Source: an uncultured Eggerthellaceae bacterium (GTDB lineage Bacteria; Actinomycetota; Coriobacteriia; Coriobacteriales; Eggerthellaceae). Taken from it: a stretch of 51,513 nucleotides of DNA. Location: assembly GCA_944320405.1 (NCBI GenBank), contig CALUHI010000035.1, positions 1 to 51,513 of the forward strand. The letters run 5' to 3'. The position numbers were made by a program, and so were the translations under genes. The notes beneath the pieces were generated by a model. That model ran no database searches, was not told the DNA's origin, and saw nothing but the letters and a program-made list of their open reading frames with translations. Positions within the stretch are counted from its first letter, which is position 1. Each line of letters starts with the position of its first letter. Positions 23,586-32,732 of this stretch are shown here, piece after piece.

Positions 23586-24962
23586 ATGGCAACGGGATCC
23601 AGTCGCGCCACTTGGTCAGGCAAGTTGGCGTTTGTGTTGGCGGCTGCCGCTTCGGCGGTGGGCCTGGGAAGCATGTGGCGCTTCCCTTACCTGGCGGCAA
23701 AGTACGGTGGCGGCACGTTCCTGTTCGTTTACCTGGTGTTCGTATTCACGATCGGCATCTCGCTGCTGCTGCTTGAAACGGCGCTTGGTCGTCGTACGGG
23801 CTTAAGCTCCATCGGCTCGTTCAAGGTGCTGGCGAAGAAATACGCGTTCATCGGCGTGTTCATGTCTGCCATTCCGTTCATCATCGTGCCGTACTACTGC
23901 GTCATCGGCGGATGGACCACCAAGTACATGACCGCCTACCTCACCGATGGCCCCGCAGCGTTGGCTGACGGCGGCGATTACTTCTCCGCCTTCATTGGCA
24001 ACACGCCCGAAAGCATGCTGTTCATGCTTATTTTCATGGTGCTCACCTACGCTGTTGTGGCATTGGGCGTCAACAAAGGCATCGAGAAAGCCAACCTCAT
24101 CATGATGCCGGCGCTCATCATCGTGTCGGCGGTGCTGGCGGTTTACGCGCTTTCGCTGCCGGGCGCCATGGATGGCCTGGCATTCTACTTGGTGCCCGAC
24201 GTGAGCAAGTTCTCACCCGAGCTCATCGTTGCGGCTTTGGGCCAGACGTTCTTCACGTTGTCTCTGGCCATGGGCATCATGGTTACCTACGGCTCCTACC
24301 TGAAGAAGGAAGAGAAGCTCACCTCCTCGGTCATGCAGATCGCGGGCACCACGTTCGCCATCTCGCTTCTGGCTGGCCTGATGATCATCCCCTCCACGTT
24401 CGCCGCGCTGGGTTCCGGCGAGGCCGTGGCGCAGAACGCCGGCCCGTCGCTGATGTTCGTCATTCTGCCGCAGGTGTTCAACAGCATGGGTGATGCAGGT
24501 GGCATCATCGGCTGCGTGTTCTTCATTCTGGTTATCTTCGCGGCGCTCACCAGCTCTATTTCGCTGGTCGAGACGTGCACCAGCATCATCGCTGACGGTT
24601 CGCGCATGTCGCGCAAGAAGGCGCTTGCTATCGTGGTTGTGTTCACCACGGCGGTCGGCGCCGTTGTGAACCTGGGCTACAGCGATCTGTCGTTCATCCA
24701 GCCGCTGGGCGAGGGCACGTCGATCCTTGACTTCCTGGACTTCATCTCCAACTCGGTGATGATGCCCATCTCGGCCATCCTCACCTGCATCTTCGTGGGT
24801 TGGGTCATCAAGCCCAAGATGCTCATCGACGAGGTTCGCCTGTCCGCCAAGTTCAGCCTGGCGGGCGCGTGGACCGTCATGATCAAGTACATCGCACCGG
24901 TGTGCATCGTCATCATCCTGATTGCCTATGTGGCGCAGACGATGGGCGTCATCACGCTGTAA
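23586..24962 (+). CDS. Sodium-dependent neurotransmitter:sodium symporter (SNF) family transporter
   Basis: 458 residues with about 11 membrane helices. The N-terminal signature WSGKLAFVLAAAASAVGLGS and the following MWRFPYLAAKYGGGTF are the unwound TM1 Na+/substrate site of the LeuT/SNF family. It probably imports an amino acid or related amine with Na+. The ATG at 23586 has GGGAGGA 5 bases upstream. It is monocistronic, between two terminators, and converges on a LuxR gene. Substrate not predictable. Confidence 0.92.
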   Translation: MATGSSRATWSGKLAFVLAAAASAVGLGSMWRFPYLAAKYGGGTFLFVYLVFVFTIGISLLLLETALGRRTGLSSIGSFKVLAKKYAFIGVFMSAIPFIIVPYYCVIGGWTTKYMTAYLTDGPAALADGGDYFSAFIGNTPESMLFMLIFMVLTYAVVALGVNKGIEKANLIMMPALIIVSAVLAVYALSLPGAMDGLAFYLVPDVSKFSPELIVAALGQTFFTLSLAMGIMVTYGSYLKKEEKLTSSVMQIAGTTFAISLLAGLMIIPSTFAALGSGEAVAQNAGPSLMFVILPQVFNSMGDAGGIIGCVFFILVIFAALTSSISLVETCTSIIADGSRMSRKKALAIVVVFTTAVGAVVNLGYSDLSFIQPLGEGTSILDFLDFISNSVMMPISAILTCIFVGWVIKPKMLIDEVRLSAKFSLAGAWTVMIKYIAPVCIVIILIAYVAQTMGVITL

Positions 24963-25004
24963 CGCTTGGCTGTGCGACGAAGGTCGCATGGGAGAGTTTC
25001 ATGA

Positions 25005-25044
25005 ACGAGGGCGCGCTTCGCTGGGAGCGCGCCCTCGTTGTTTC
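25005..25044 (+). terminator. Terminator between the SNF gene and LuxR regulator 2
   Basis: A 13-bp perfect stem AACGAGGGCGCGC/GCGCGCCCTCGTT with a 10-base loop is followed by GTTTCC. The genes are convergent, so it may serve both. Confidence 0.75.
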
Positions 25045-25061
25045 CAAAGTGGCTGGCTGCG

Positions 25062-26645
25062 TTACATGTCGCCGTATTGGCGCATGTAGTCGAGTAGTTC
25101 TTGGCGGGAGTGCAGGCCCGTTTTGCTGTAGATGCGGCTGATGTGGGTGTGCGCGGTGGTTTGCGAGATGTGCAGCTGTTCGGCAACGCGCTTCTGGGTG
25201 AAGCCGGACGCATAGAGCGCGAGCACTTCCACTTCGCGTTCCGACAGCATGAACTGCGACCCCATCAGCTCGGCATTGTGGCGCACGACAGCATGGCGTG
25301 CGTCGGCCAGCGTCGAGTCTTCGTCCAGGCCCAGGATGCGCTCGATTCTCGCCGCGCCGCCGGTTGGCTTTGCTTCTTCAACTGGAGTTTCGGCGGCTGT
25401 GCCGCTTTCGCCCAACGCTTCCTTTTGCGGGGACTTTGCGGCGAACTGCGACACGTCGATCAACCCTACCAGGATCAACTGCGTCGATACCAGCAAAAGC
25501 AGACTGATGAGCGTGCCGGTGAAGTGGCTGTCGCCGCCCGTGGGCATCACGCCCAGCACCACGAAACGGCCAAACGCGCGCGCAATGGTCCACACTGCCC
25601 ACACAATAGCGGCGTAGTAGAACGGATCGCGCCAGCCAGACGTGAGATACGCGATGATCAAATGCCACACGAACGCAGTCATCAGCGTGCCCAGCATGGT
25701 GGTGGCGATGCCGCCGATTTCCAGATGCGCGGGGAATGCGCAGTACAAAACCAAAGCGCCCGCCGCCAGTAGCTCCATCACGATCCAGACGCGCACCGTC
25801 ATCGTGCGGGAGTGCCGGCGCATGGTCGATTGGATGAACAGGACGCACATCAGCTCAGTCAAGACAAAGCAAACTGTGCGCGCTTCAAACGTGAACGGAA
25901 TGGGCTCGCCGTGGGGGAATCCCGACAAAAAGCCTGCAACCAGCGAAAGGGCCGCCAAACCGATCGCGCATGCCACGAGGAAACGGCGGCTCGCCTCGCC
26001 TGAGCGCACGAAGCTGAAGTAGTCGTCCGCACGGCCGTCCGCTTCGCCTTCCTGGTGCGTCTGACGGCTTGCCCATGCCAGGCAGGCAAACTGCGCCAGA
26101 ACGAACGGCAGGATGGCCAGGCAACGAACTCCGTCAGGAAGAAGCGAGATGGCGAACACGGGGATCTGGCTCAGGAATATAGCCCCGAACACCAAAACCA
26201 CGCCGCGCTCCATGCCCAGCGGAACCTCGTCGTCGTGGGCGCGCCTGAGCCAGCAGGCGATGCACAGCGCCGCAGCGATGGTGACCAGCACGCTTAACGC
26301 GAAGCGGACAGGGAAGGTGCACAGCCCGCTGAAACGCAGGACGCCCATCACTAAAACGATGGCACTTTCCAAAGCGATGGAGACGCGCACCAGAACCGCC
26401 ATGGTGCGGCGCGTGCAGAAAAAGCGCGTCTTGTACAGAACGGCCGCGGCAATAAGGCAGGGGATGAGCGCGACGGCGGCAGCGCCGTCGGTGAACACGC
26501 CTTGGTCGGTGAAGCGCAGACTTCCCTGCGTCGCCACCACCAGGCCCATGTAGGCGCACGCGAGCCCGACCGTCGACGGCCAAAGCGGTGCGTACTGATT
26601 AAAGAACCCCTTCTTCGGTGCGGATGCTACCGACGAATCCGCCAT
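25062..26645 (-). CDS. Membrane LuxR-family regulator 2
   Basis: 527 residues: about 12 hydrophobic segments to about residue 400, a polar linker (EEAKPTGGAARIERILGLD) and a LuxR-type HTH at the C-terminus (LLSEREVEVLALYASGFTQ ... HISQTTAHTHISRIYSKTG). The ATG at 26645 has GAGGGGG about 9 bases upstream. It is a close paralogue of the broken gene at 26794-28298, in tandem on the same strand; the two share the DNA-binding helix and the linker. It is a candidate regulator for the AOR/molybdoenzyme regulon to the right, because the shared operator lies near the start of its paralogue. Confidence 0.9.
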   Translation of the reverse strand: MADSSVASAPKKGFFNQYAPLWPSTVGLACAYMGLVVATQGSLRFTDQGVFTDGAAAVALIPCLIAAAVLYKTRFFCTRRTMAVLVRVSIALESAIVLVMGVLRFSGLCTFPVRFALSVLVTIAAALCIACWLRRAHDDEVPLGMERGVVLVFGAIFLSQIPVFAISLLPDGVRCLAILPFVLAQFACLAWASRQTHQEGEADGRADDYFSFVRSGEASRRFLVACAIGLAALSLVAGFLSGFPHGEPIPFTFEARTVCFVLTELMCVLFIQSTMRRHSRTMTVRVWIVMELLAAGALVLYCAFPAHLEIGGIATTMLGTLMTAFVWHLIIAYLTSGWRDPFYYAAIVWAVWTIARAFGRFVVLGVMPTGGDSHFTGTLISLLLLVSTQLILVGLIDVSQFAAKSPQKEALGESGTAAETPVEEAKPTGGAARIERILGLDEDSTLADARHAVVRHNAELMGSQFMLSEREVEVLALYASGFTQKRVAEQLHISQTTAHTHISRIYSKTGLHSRQELLDYMRQYGDM

Positions 26646-26793
26646 ATTGCTTGTACCCCCTCATGCGTTCCTGTAAGCAAAACCGCAGGTTAGGAAAGTG
26701 TAACGCAAGTGCGGAAGGGTGTGTCGTCTCTTTCGGATGACGCAGGGGGTCACGCCGCATTTGCCGTATGGGGCATTGCTTCGCCGGTGAATC

Positions 26794-28298
26794 CTATGAA
26801 GCGTACTGGGCGATGTAGTCGAGAATTTCCTGGCGCGAATGCAGGCCGGTTTTCGTGTAGATGCGCTTGACGTGCTCGTGCGCGGTACTTTGCGAGATAA
26901 TCAGCTTCTCGGCAACTTTCTTCTGAGTGTATCCAAGGGCATAGAGCGCCAGCACGTCAACCTCGCGGTCGGACAACAGGAACTGCTTCCCCATGATTTC
27001 GGCGGAATGCCGCATGCTTTCTTGCCGCAAGTCGGTGAGCGTTTGCCCCTTGTCCAAGCCCATGATGCGCACCAGCTTGCTGGGGCTCTCGGCGGCTTTC
27101 GCTGCTTCTTCCGCCTCGTCGGCATGCTGTCGTTCAATGGAAAGGAACATGCTGAGGGTGGCTTGCGCCGACATCACCACGAGCGTTGCCGTCAGCGCGA
27201 TAGCAAGCGTTGAGTTGTCGATGATGCCGGGGGTAAGAACGAAAGCGGTGCGCACGACGGAGCGGGCACCCAGCCACACAAACCAGCCAGCGAGGGCGTA
27301 GTAGTACGGCTCGCGCCATCCGAAGCTCATGAACGCGATGATGATGTACCAGGCAAGTCCCACCATCAAGGCGTTGAGTGTCGTGGTGAACACTGCGCCA
27401 ACATCGAGCATGCCGGGCAGCGCGGCGTAGCAGACGAGTGCGGCACAGCTGAGCAGCTCGAGAATGAGGAACAGTCCCACGGGCATCAGGTGCCTGCGCT
27501 TGCCGACCGTGAGGGCAATTGCGAGGATTGCCAGTGCGACGGTGAGCGCGAAATAAGCGAAGCGCGTGCCGGCATGAAACGGGATGGCCTCGCATTGGGG
27601 TAGCCGCGCAGGAACCCTGCGACGATGCCCAGCAGCCCGATGCTCACCGCCATAACGATAAGCAGCTGTCGACTTTTGAGTGTGTGGTCGTCGAATCCGG
27701 GAAACGCGTTTTCTGCGGCGAGCTTCTCTCGGCTGTAGGCGACCGTGCGCCCTTTCGCCCAGCGCATACAGGGAAACTGCACTGCCGCAAGGATGCCGGC
27801 AAAAAAGATACCGACAACGGAAGGGAGGGCGGCGGAGATCAGCAGCTCGATTTCGCTGAGGACAAGCGCTGAGAACACAAACAGGACCGAGACAACGGTT
27901 CCGGTGCCCTTCATGCATCGCAGCCAGTAGAACATGGCGCCCGACGCCGTGATCGTGCAAACGACGCTCAGCCCGAATCGCAAAGGGAAGCTCGTCGCTC
28001 CCATGGCGTTCAGCACACCCATGCCCAGCATTGCAAGGACCTCGACGGCGATGCAGGCAAGCGCGATGCGATCGACCCATGAGTCGGGGATTGTCTTCTT
28101 TTTGGAGGTGACGATTGCGAAGGGAATCAGAAAGATCAGCAGAGCGACGATCATCGCACCGTCGGTGAAGATGCCATCATCGCTTTGGCGGTAGCTGCCA
28201 TAGCTTGCTGCGATGAGTCCGGCACGTCCGAATGCGAGGCCAACGAGGAGCGGAAGCAGCGCGACAAGGGCTTTGCCTACATCAAGCGGGGACCCCAC
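26794..28298 (-). pseudogene. Membrane LuxR-family regulator 3, broken by a one-base frameshift
   Basis: The 5' part (GTG at 28298, about 235 residues) reads well as membrane helices up to GFLRGYPN. Then the frame is lost, and the homologous sequence continues in another frame from AIPFHAGTRFAYFALTVAL to the LuxR HTH (LLSDREVDVLALYALGYTQ) ending at 26794. The paralogue has GFPHGEPIPF at this place, so one G of AATGGCGAGG seems missing near 27593. A sequencing error would restore a normal gene of about 500 residues. No ATG starts the frame; GTG at 28298 is the first possible start after a stop, and its ribosome site is weak. Confidence 0.85.
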
Positions 28299-28416
28299 CT
28301 TCGCGTCAAGCGTCAGCGCAGCGGGTTCCGCCTTAGGTGCTTGCTGTTTGCCCGTTGTTGCGATGATGGCCTGCCCTTCGTGAGTCGCCTGCGCTGAATT
28401 CCCTTGTCGTCCCTAA

Positions 28417-28462
28417 TTTACCCCCAAAGAGGTTACATCGGAGAAAGTATAAGCGAGATAGT
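28417..28462 (+). promoter_or_regulatory. Operator and promoter of the NifU-like operon
   Basis: TTTACCCCCAAAGAGG (28417-28432) directly precedes a -35 (TACATC, 28434-28439) that is 17 bases from GATAGT (28457-28462). The same 16 bases, in reverse complement, stand at 32688-32703 before the AOR promoter with the same 17-base spacing. This strongly suggests one activator for both. The region lies divergent from LuxR regulator 3, whose own promoter probably overlaps (TATACT on the minus strand near 28445-28450). The remainder of the 271-base gap shows nothing else. Confidence 0.6.
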
Positions 28463-28569
28463 GCAAGTAGGGAAACTGTAACAAACGCCCTTGATGCATC
28501 AGCGCAAGTCCGTCGCCTTCTCAAAGATGCAGCGGGCGTAAGTTCCAATCTTGGGAAAAGGGGGAGGCT

Positions 28570-29187
28570 GTGGAAGGTTCGGAAGCCCTGTTTGAGTTGC
28601 GGAGAACGCCGCTGATCCGAACGAAGGACGTCTATCAGACCAACGTGGATGATGGAGTGGTGGGCTATTCCGACACGCTTTTGGCGGTCGTCGCCAATTT
28701 CAAGAACGGTGGCGCACCCGAGGGGTTCAACGCGCAAAGCATGGCAGGCAAGTCCAAGAAGGGCGAAGTGGCCGTGCGTCTGTTCGCGGTCGTCGATCCG
28801 CAGCGCCACGCGTTCGAGCGGGTGGGGTTCAAAACGCGTGGATGCCTTGCCATGACTGGCTGCGCCAGCATGATCTGCCAGATGATCGAGGGGAAGACGT
28901 TCGAAGAGGCGCTCGCTGTCACGCCGGCGCAGCTGGCGGACGCTCTTGACGGGGTGCCAACGGGCAAGGGCAACACGACTGTGTTCGCAGTCGAGGCTGT
29001 GCATGCGCTGGTGGGCGACTGGCTTGTCCGCCAAGGGGCGGGTTTGGCCGATCTTGACCGTCTTGTCCCCTGCGAGCCGGATTCAACCGCCTGCCTGATG
29101 TGCGAGCATTGCTCGCTGCGTGACTGCCGCACCGATCTGATGATCGACGAGGCTGTCGCTCAGGCGAAGGGAGGGGAGCGCGCATGA
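28570..29187 (+). CDS. NifU/IscU-like iron-sulfur cluster scaffold protein
   Basis: 205 residues. The region GCLAMTGCASMICQMIEGKTFEEALAVT (about 95-122) matches the second conserved block of NifU-N/IscU scaffolds (GCxA...S..L..G....A). The upstream VGYSDTLLAVVANFKN replaces the usual first Cys block, and the C-terminus has an unusual cluster CLMCEHCSLRDC. It may assemble or store clusters for a specific client. The start is GTG at 28570 with GGGGGAGG 3-5 bases upstream. The next gene overlaps by 4 bases. The promoter is shared in type with AOR, so its client may be AOR or the Tat Fe-S enzymes. The usual cysteine set of a housekeeping IscU is not complete. Confidence 0.75.
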   Translation: MEGSEALFELRRTPLIRTKDVYQTNVDDGVVGYSDTLLAVVANFKNGGAPEGFNAQSMAGKSKKGEVAVRLFAVVDPQRHAFERVGFKTRGCLAMTGCASMICQMIEGKTFEEALAVTPAQLADALDGVPTGKGNTTVFAVEAVHALVGDWLVRQGAGLADLDRLVPCEPDSTACLMCEHCSLRDCRTDLMIDEAVAQAKGGERA

Positions 29188-30185
29188 GTGAAAACGAGGA
29201 GACTTCTGTTGTTCCGAGCGAGGATGAAGAGCGCCTTGCGCAGCAGCTTGCTGAAAACAACGCCCTTGCACGGGTGTTCGATGACGTGCGCTCCCAATCG
29301 CGTGAAGGGCTGCTGGTGCAGCCGACGCGATGGCCTGCGATCGGCTTGGTGCCCGACCATATGGATCCCGAGGAATTCGAGATGTTCGTCTACGACTATT
29401 GGGAAGAGCATCAAGGCCAGGACGGGTCCGGCGCGGGCGTTTCCGAAGAGCCTGCTGCGCGGCCACAGGCGCCGATGGGCGGCGCGTCGCGCATCAAGCG
29501 CGTCTCGGCGACGCGCAGCAGCGTCATAAACTCGGTAGGTGTGCCTCCGTTCTTAAGGAAGACCGCCGCTGAAGATGCTTCTTCTGCCGGGCAAGCCGGT
29601 GTGGGCGAAGTGTCTGCAGAGAAGGGGAATCGCCCTCAGGCTTCCCAATGCAAAGAGGGTTCTGTCGTGGACGTTGTAGACGACAACAACAATCCCTACG
29701 CCTCGCTCAGGCTGCCAGAGGGCTACAAGCTCGTCCAGCTGGAAGGCGAGTGGACGCTCGTGCCGGACGAGGACGCCGCACCCGTGCAGCTCGAGATCGA
29801 TTCCGGCAACATCGTCGCTTTGGTCGGCCACTACAGCTACTATCTCTATGACCGCACGATCATGACCGATTCGTTCGCGCATTGGTCGTTTCTTGCCGCC
29901 GAGGGCGACGATATGCTGACGTTTGTCGACTGCGTGCGCGAGGAGTCGCGCACCTACCCACGGCCGATGCCCATTGAGTCGCTGGAAAACGACCCGTTCC
30001 ATTTTTCGGATGAGCGCATCTTCCGCATCTGGGACCAAGTGCGCGCATCGGGCGAATATCCCGATATCAAGCAGGTCATCGCATCCAACGGCGACATCTT
30101 CTTCTATTCCACCCGCTACCTGACTTCTGAATACGCTGCCTCTTTGGCGGAATGGGCGGCAGTCGAGCGTCTGCGCAACGTGTAG
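29184..30185 (+). CDS. Unknown protein coupled to the NifU-like scaffold
   Basis: 333 residues; I recognise no family. The N-terminal third is acidic and low in hydrophobics (MSENEETSVVPSEDEERLAQ), with a conserved-looking patch WPAIGLVPDHMDPEEFEMFV. The middle is a flexible linker. The C-terminal 160 residues look folded (LRLPEGYKLVQLEGEWTLV ... HYSYYLYDRTIMTDSFAHW). No signal peptide or membrane helix, one cysteine-poor body. The ATG overlaps the scaffold stop (ATGA), so expression is coupled. By context it may be a partner in Fe-S or tungsten enzyme maturation; this is a guess. Confidence 0.8.
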   Translation: MSENEETSVVPSEDEERLAQQLAENNALARVFDDVRSQSREGLLVQPTRWPAIGLVPDHMDPEEFEMFVYDYWEEHQGQDGSGAGVSEEPAARPQAPMGGASRIKRVSATRSSVINSVGVPPFLRKTAAEDASSAGQAGVGEVSAEKGNRPQASQCKEGSVVDVVDDNNNPYASLRLPEGYKLVQLEGEWTLVPDEDAAPVQLEIDSGNIVALVGHYSYYLYDRTIMTDSFAHWSFLAAEGDDMLTFVDCVREESRTYPRPMPIESLENDPFHFSDERIFRIWDQVRASGEYPDIKQVIASNGDIFFYSTRYLTSEYAASLAEWAAVERLRNV

Positions 30186-30237
30186 CCCGCTTGCTTTCGT
30201 CGCGCTGGGCCTTCCCGAAAGCCCCCCGCAAACCAAA

Positions 30238-30273
30238 CGCCCGCCGCACCGAATAAGGTGCGGCGGGCGTTTT
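30238..30273 (+). terminator. Strong terminator after the NifU-like operon
   Basis: A 13-bp stem CGCCCGCCGCACC/GGTGCGGCGGGCG with a 6-base loop is followed by TTTTCG; on the minus strand TTTGGTTT follows, so it may work both ways between convergent genes. Confidence 0.9.
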
Positions 30274-30278
30274 CGTGA

Positions 30279-30323
30279 TTGCTGTGACGCCTGCAGGAGG
30301 AAGGACGGCAGACGTCACAGCAA
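30279..30323 (-). other. Hairpin just past the AOR stop
   Basis: TTGCTGTGACG and CGTCACAGCAA pair perfectly (11 bp) around a 23-base loop. There is no T run; with the strong hairpin beside it, it probably contributes to AOR transcript ending or stability. Confidence 0.5.
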
Positions 30324-30341
30324 CGGAGGGCGGTTGTCAGG

Positions 30342-32495
30342 TTAGGGCAGCAGGTTCAGGTTTGCCAGCTCTTCCTTGACGTCGGGCATGTCGTAGTAGT
30401 CCAGGCATTCCGCAGTGGGGCAGCCGAGCTCCTCATCCCAGCCGAACGTGCGGTACAGCATCGTCAGGCCGGTTTGGAAGTCCTCGCGCTCCATCTTGTC
30501 GGTACCCTCGGTGAAGGGCTGCTTGTCGGGGTCCTTGTCGTAGGGCCACGCGGTCATGACATCGTGGACGTTGCGGAAGTCGTTGCAACCCATGTTCCCG
30601 TCTTCGCCCACCATGCCGCGCGCGGTCGCAGCGCGCTGCAAGGTCATGATCTTGGCTGCCGCCTTGTACAGGTCGTCCGTGGTGATCTGCTCGCCCGTGA
30701 CGGCGGTGTAGAACTTGGCCTCAAGGTCGAGGTCGCCGCGGTAGTCGCGCGCCTTGGTCGGGCTCATGGTCATCGGCCACACCCAGTTGCACACCGTCAG
30801 TGAATCGTGAAGCACGTCGGTGACGATGGACCACCAGCAGTAGTTCGCCTTGTGCTCGTTCATAGGCGTGTAGTTTTTGTCTGCGTCCAGCGCGTCCTCG
30901 CCGCCCCAGAGCTCCGCGGCGATCTGCTTCTTCAGCTCGACGGGCAGGCCGCAGTTGTGCAGGTTCTCGTGCGAATGGATCATCGGGTCGCGGTTGAAGA
31001 TCATGTTGAGCAGAGCGCCAACCTGCGCCTGGCTTTCAAGCGCGTGATGCACCGGCCAGCCGCGGTAGTTGATCAAGCAAGACGCCGTGGTGTCGAACCA
31101 CTCCATGTCGTCCCAGCGTTCGCACCATACCAGCGGGCCGTAGCCAATGTAGGACATCTCGCTGTCGTTCTGTGCGATGTGGCGCAGGAGCTTGGGCATG
31201 ATCGTGGGGTCGTTGTTTCTGAACGCGTCCCAGTCAAACAGCGCGTATTCTTCGGCGGGCAGCACGCGCTTGAAGATGCCGTCGTGCACGCAGTGGGCGA
31301 TGTCGCGGTACAGCTGCGCGTAGTTGCACCACAGGCCCAAGTCGTCCATCGTGCTGCCGATCACCTGGTCCCAGATCAGCGCATCTTCGGTGCTTGCCTT
31401 CACGGTGGTGTGCTCGCCTAGGATGTTGATCATGTAGTTGGTGAACGGGAAGTTGGGCACGCAGGTGTTGCCGGTGATCTCGTAGCCGCCGTTTTTCTTG
31501 CTGTTGGGCACGCGCATATCCGAGTAGCAGTGGATCGGGCAGCTGTGGCAGCCGTCGAGCTTGATCGTGTACTTTTCCGCCTCGGGACCCTCGTCCTTGG
31601 TCGTCTTCATCGTGCGGTAGCCGACGGTGTTCAGCTCGCCCGGCTTGGGTTCGCCGGTTTCGATGGGCTCGCCTTCGGCGTCGGCCCAGTACAGGCCCTT
31701 TCGGGCGGTCCAGCGGGATCCCTTGTCGTAGTACTCTGCCCATTCCTGCTGGGTCGACGGAACGACATGGTTGTTGTTCGCGCCGACGATGTCGCGCAGC
31801 ATGTAGTCAGACAGGTCGGCAACGGTCTGCGGGTCGGCCACGTTCACGCTGCCGTTGCCTTCGACGACCATCGCCTTGAGTTTCTTCGAACCGAACAGCG
31901 TGCCCAGGCCAGCGCCGGCGGAGTGGTTGCGCGAGTTGATCACGCAAGCATAGGGCAGTAGGTTCTCGCCCGCCGGGCCGATGGATGCCACGCAAGCGCG
32001 GGTGCCCTCCACGCGATTGAGCGCTTCGGCGGTTGCGCGGGTGCCCATGCCCCAGACGAAGCTTGCGTCTTTGATCTGCACATCGTCGTCCTTGATGTTG
32101 AGGTACACCGGATGATCCGATGCGCCCTCGATGACGATGGCGTCGTAACCCGCCTGCTTGATGTGGGCGCCCAGCATGCCGCCGGTATGCGCGTCGACGG
32201 GGAGATGGTCTTTGGTGAAGGTCGACAGGAACGTGATGGTGGTGCGGCCTGCCAAGGGGACGCCCGATGCGGTCAGCGGTCCCACGGCGAACACGATCTT
32301 GGATTCAGGTGCCAGCGGATCGGTGCCTGCCGGCACCTCGTCGTAGATGATCTTGTTGGCGATGCCCATGCCGCCGATGTAATCCTTGTAAGGATCGGTC
32401 GATTGGGTGGTGATCTCTCCAGTCGTCAAGTTGACGCGCAGGATAGCGCCCGTCCAGCCATACGACTTGTTCGGATCTTTGGTTGCGTCAGCCAT
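30342..32495 (-). CDS. Aldehyde ferredoxin oxidoreductase family tungsten enzyme
   Basis: 717 residues. The N-terminal AOR domain starts GWTGAILRVNLTTGEI and has DYIGGMGIANKIIYDEV and VGPLTASGVPLAGRTTI, the tungstopterin-binding fold. CHSCPIHC near residue 290 supplies three of four [4Fe-4S] ligands; GNMGC near 640 is the probable fourth. AOR enzymes oxidise aldehydes to acids, or run in reverse, with ferredoxin. No signal peptide is present, so it is cytoplasmic, unlike the Tat ferredoxin encoded divergently; E. coli ydhV/ydhY is a comparable pairing. The ATG at 32495 has TTTGGAG about 8 bases upstream. The promoter mirrors that of the divergent operon. Substrate unknown. Confidence 0.92.
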   Translation of the reverse strand: MADATKDPNKSYGWTGAILRVNLTTGEITTQSTDPYKDYIGGMGIANKIIYDEVPAGTDPLAPESKIVFAVGPLTASGVPLAGRTTITFLSTFTKDHLPVDAHTGGMLGAHIKQAGYDAIVIEGASDHPVYLNIKDDDVQIKDASFVWGMGTRATAEALNRVEGTRACVASIGPAGENLLPYACVINSRNHSAGAGLGTLFGSKKLKAMVVEGNGSVNVADPQTVADLSDYMLRDIVGANNNHVVPSTQQEWAEYYDKGSRWTARKGLYWADAEGEPIETGEPKPGELNTVGYRTMKTTKDEGPEAEKYTIKLDGCHSCPIHCYSDMRVPNSKKNGGYEITGNTCVPNFPFTNYMINILGEHTTVKASTEDALIWDQVIGSTMDDLGLWCNYAQLYRDIAHCVHDGIFKRVLPAEEYALFDWDAFRNNDPTIMPKLLRHIAQNDSEMSYIGYGPLVWCERWDDMEWFDTTASCLINYRGWPVHHALESQAQVGALLNMIFNRDPMIHSHENLHNCGLPVELKKQIAAELWGGEDALDADKNYTPMNEHKANYCWWSIVTDVLHDSLTVCNWVWPMTMSPTKARDYRGDLDLEAKFYTAVTGEQITTDDLYKAAAKIMTLQRAATARGMVGEDGNMGCNDFRNVHDVMTAWPYDKDPDKQPFTEGTDKMEREDFQTGLTMLYRTFGWDEELGCPTAECLDYYDMPDVKEELANLNLLP

Positions 32496-32657
32496 GTTGG
32501 TTACTCCAAATCTCTTTTTGTACGAACGTTGCGTGATCGTAGTGCTGCGATTCGGAGCTCCGTTTGGCGTTTGCCCCGAACGGACGGGCCTGGCGGGCGC
32601 GCATGGTGCGCATGCGCCCCGTTGCCTGCCGTTCCAGGCGAACGCCAAACTGCCCGC

Positions 32658-32703
32658 ATCGTAGGCGAAGCGAGATCGGGGGTGTCCCCTCTTTGGGGGT
32701 AAA
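32658..32703 (-). promoter_or_regulatory. Operator and promoter of the AOR gene
   Basis: On the minus strand GACACC (32686-32681) and TACGAT (32663-32658) are 17 bases apart. The operator, read on the plus strand at 32688-32703 as CCTCTTTGGGGGTAAA, abuts the -35. It is the inverted partner of the site at 32733-32753 (18 of 21 bases match over the inner part, continuing outward through ATCGGG). A class II activator position is likely. Confidence 0.6.
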
Positions 32704-32732
32704 AGCGAAAAACGGCTGTTAAGCGGCAGAGA

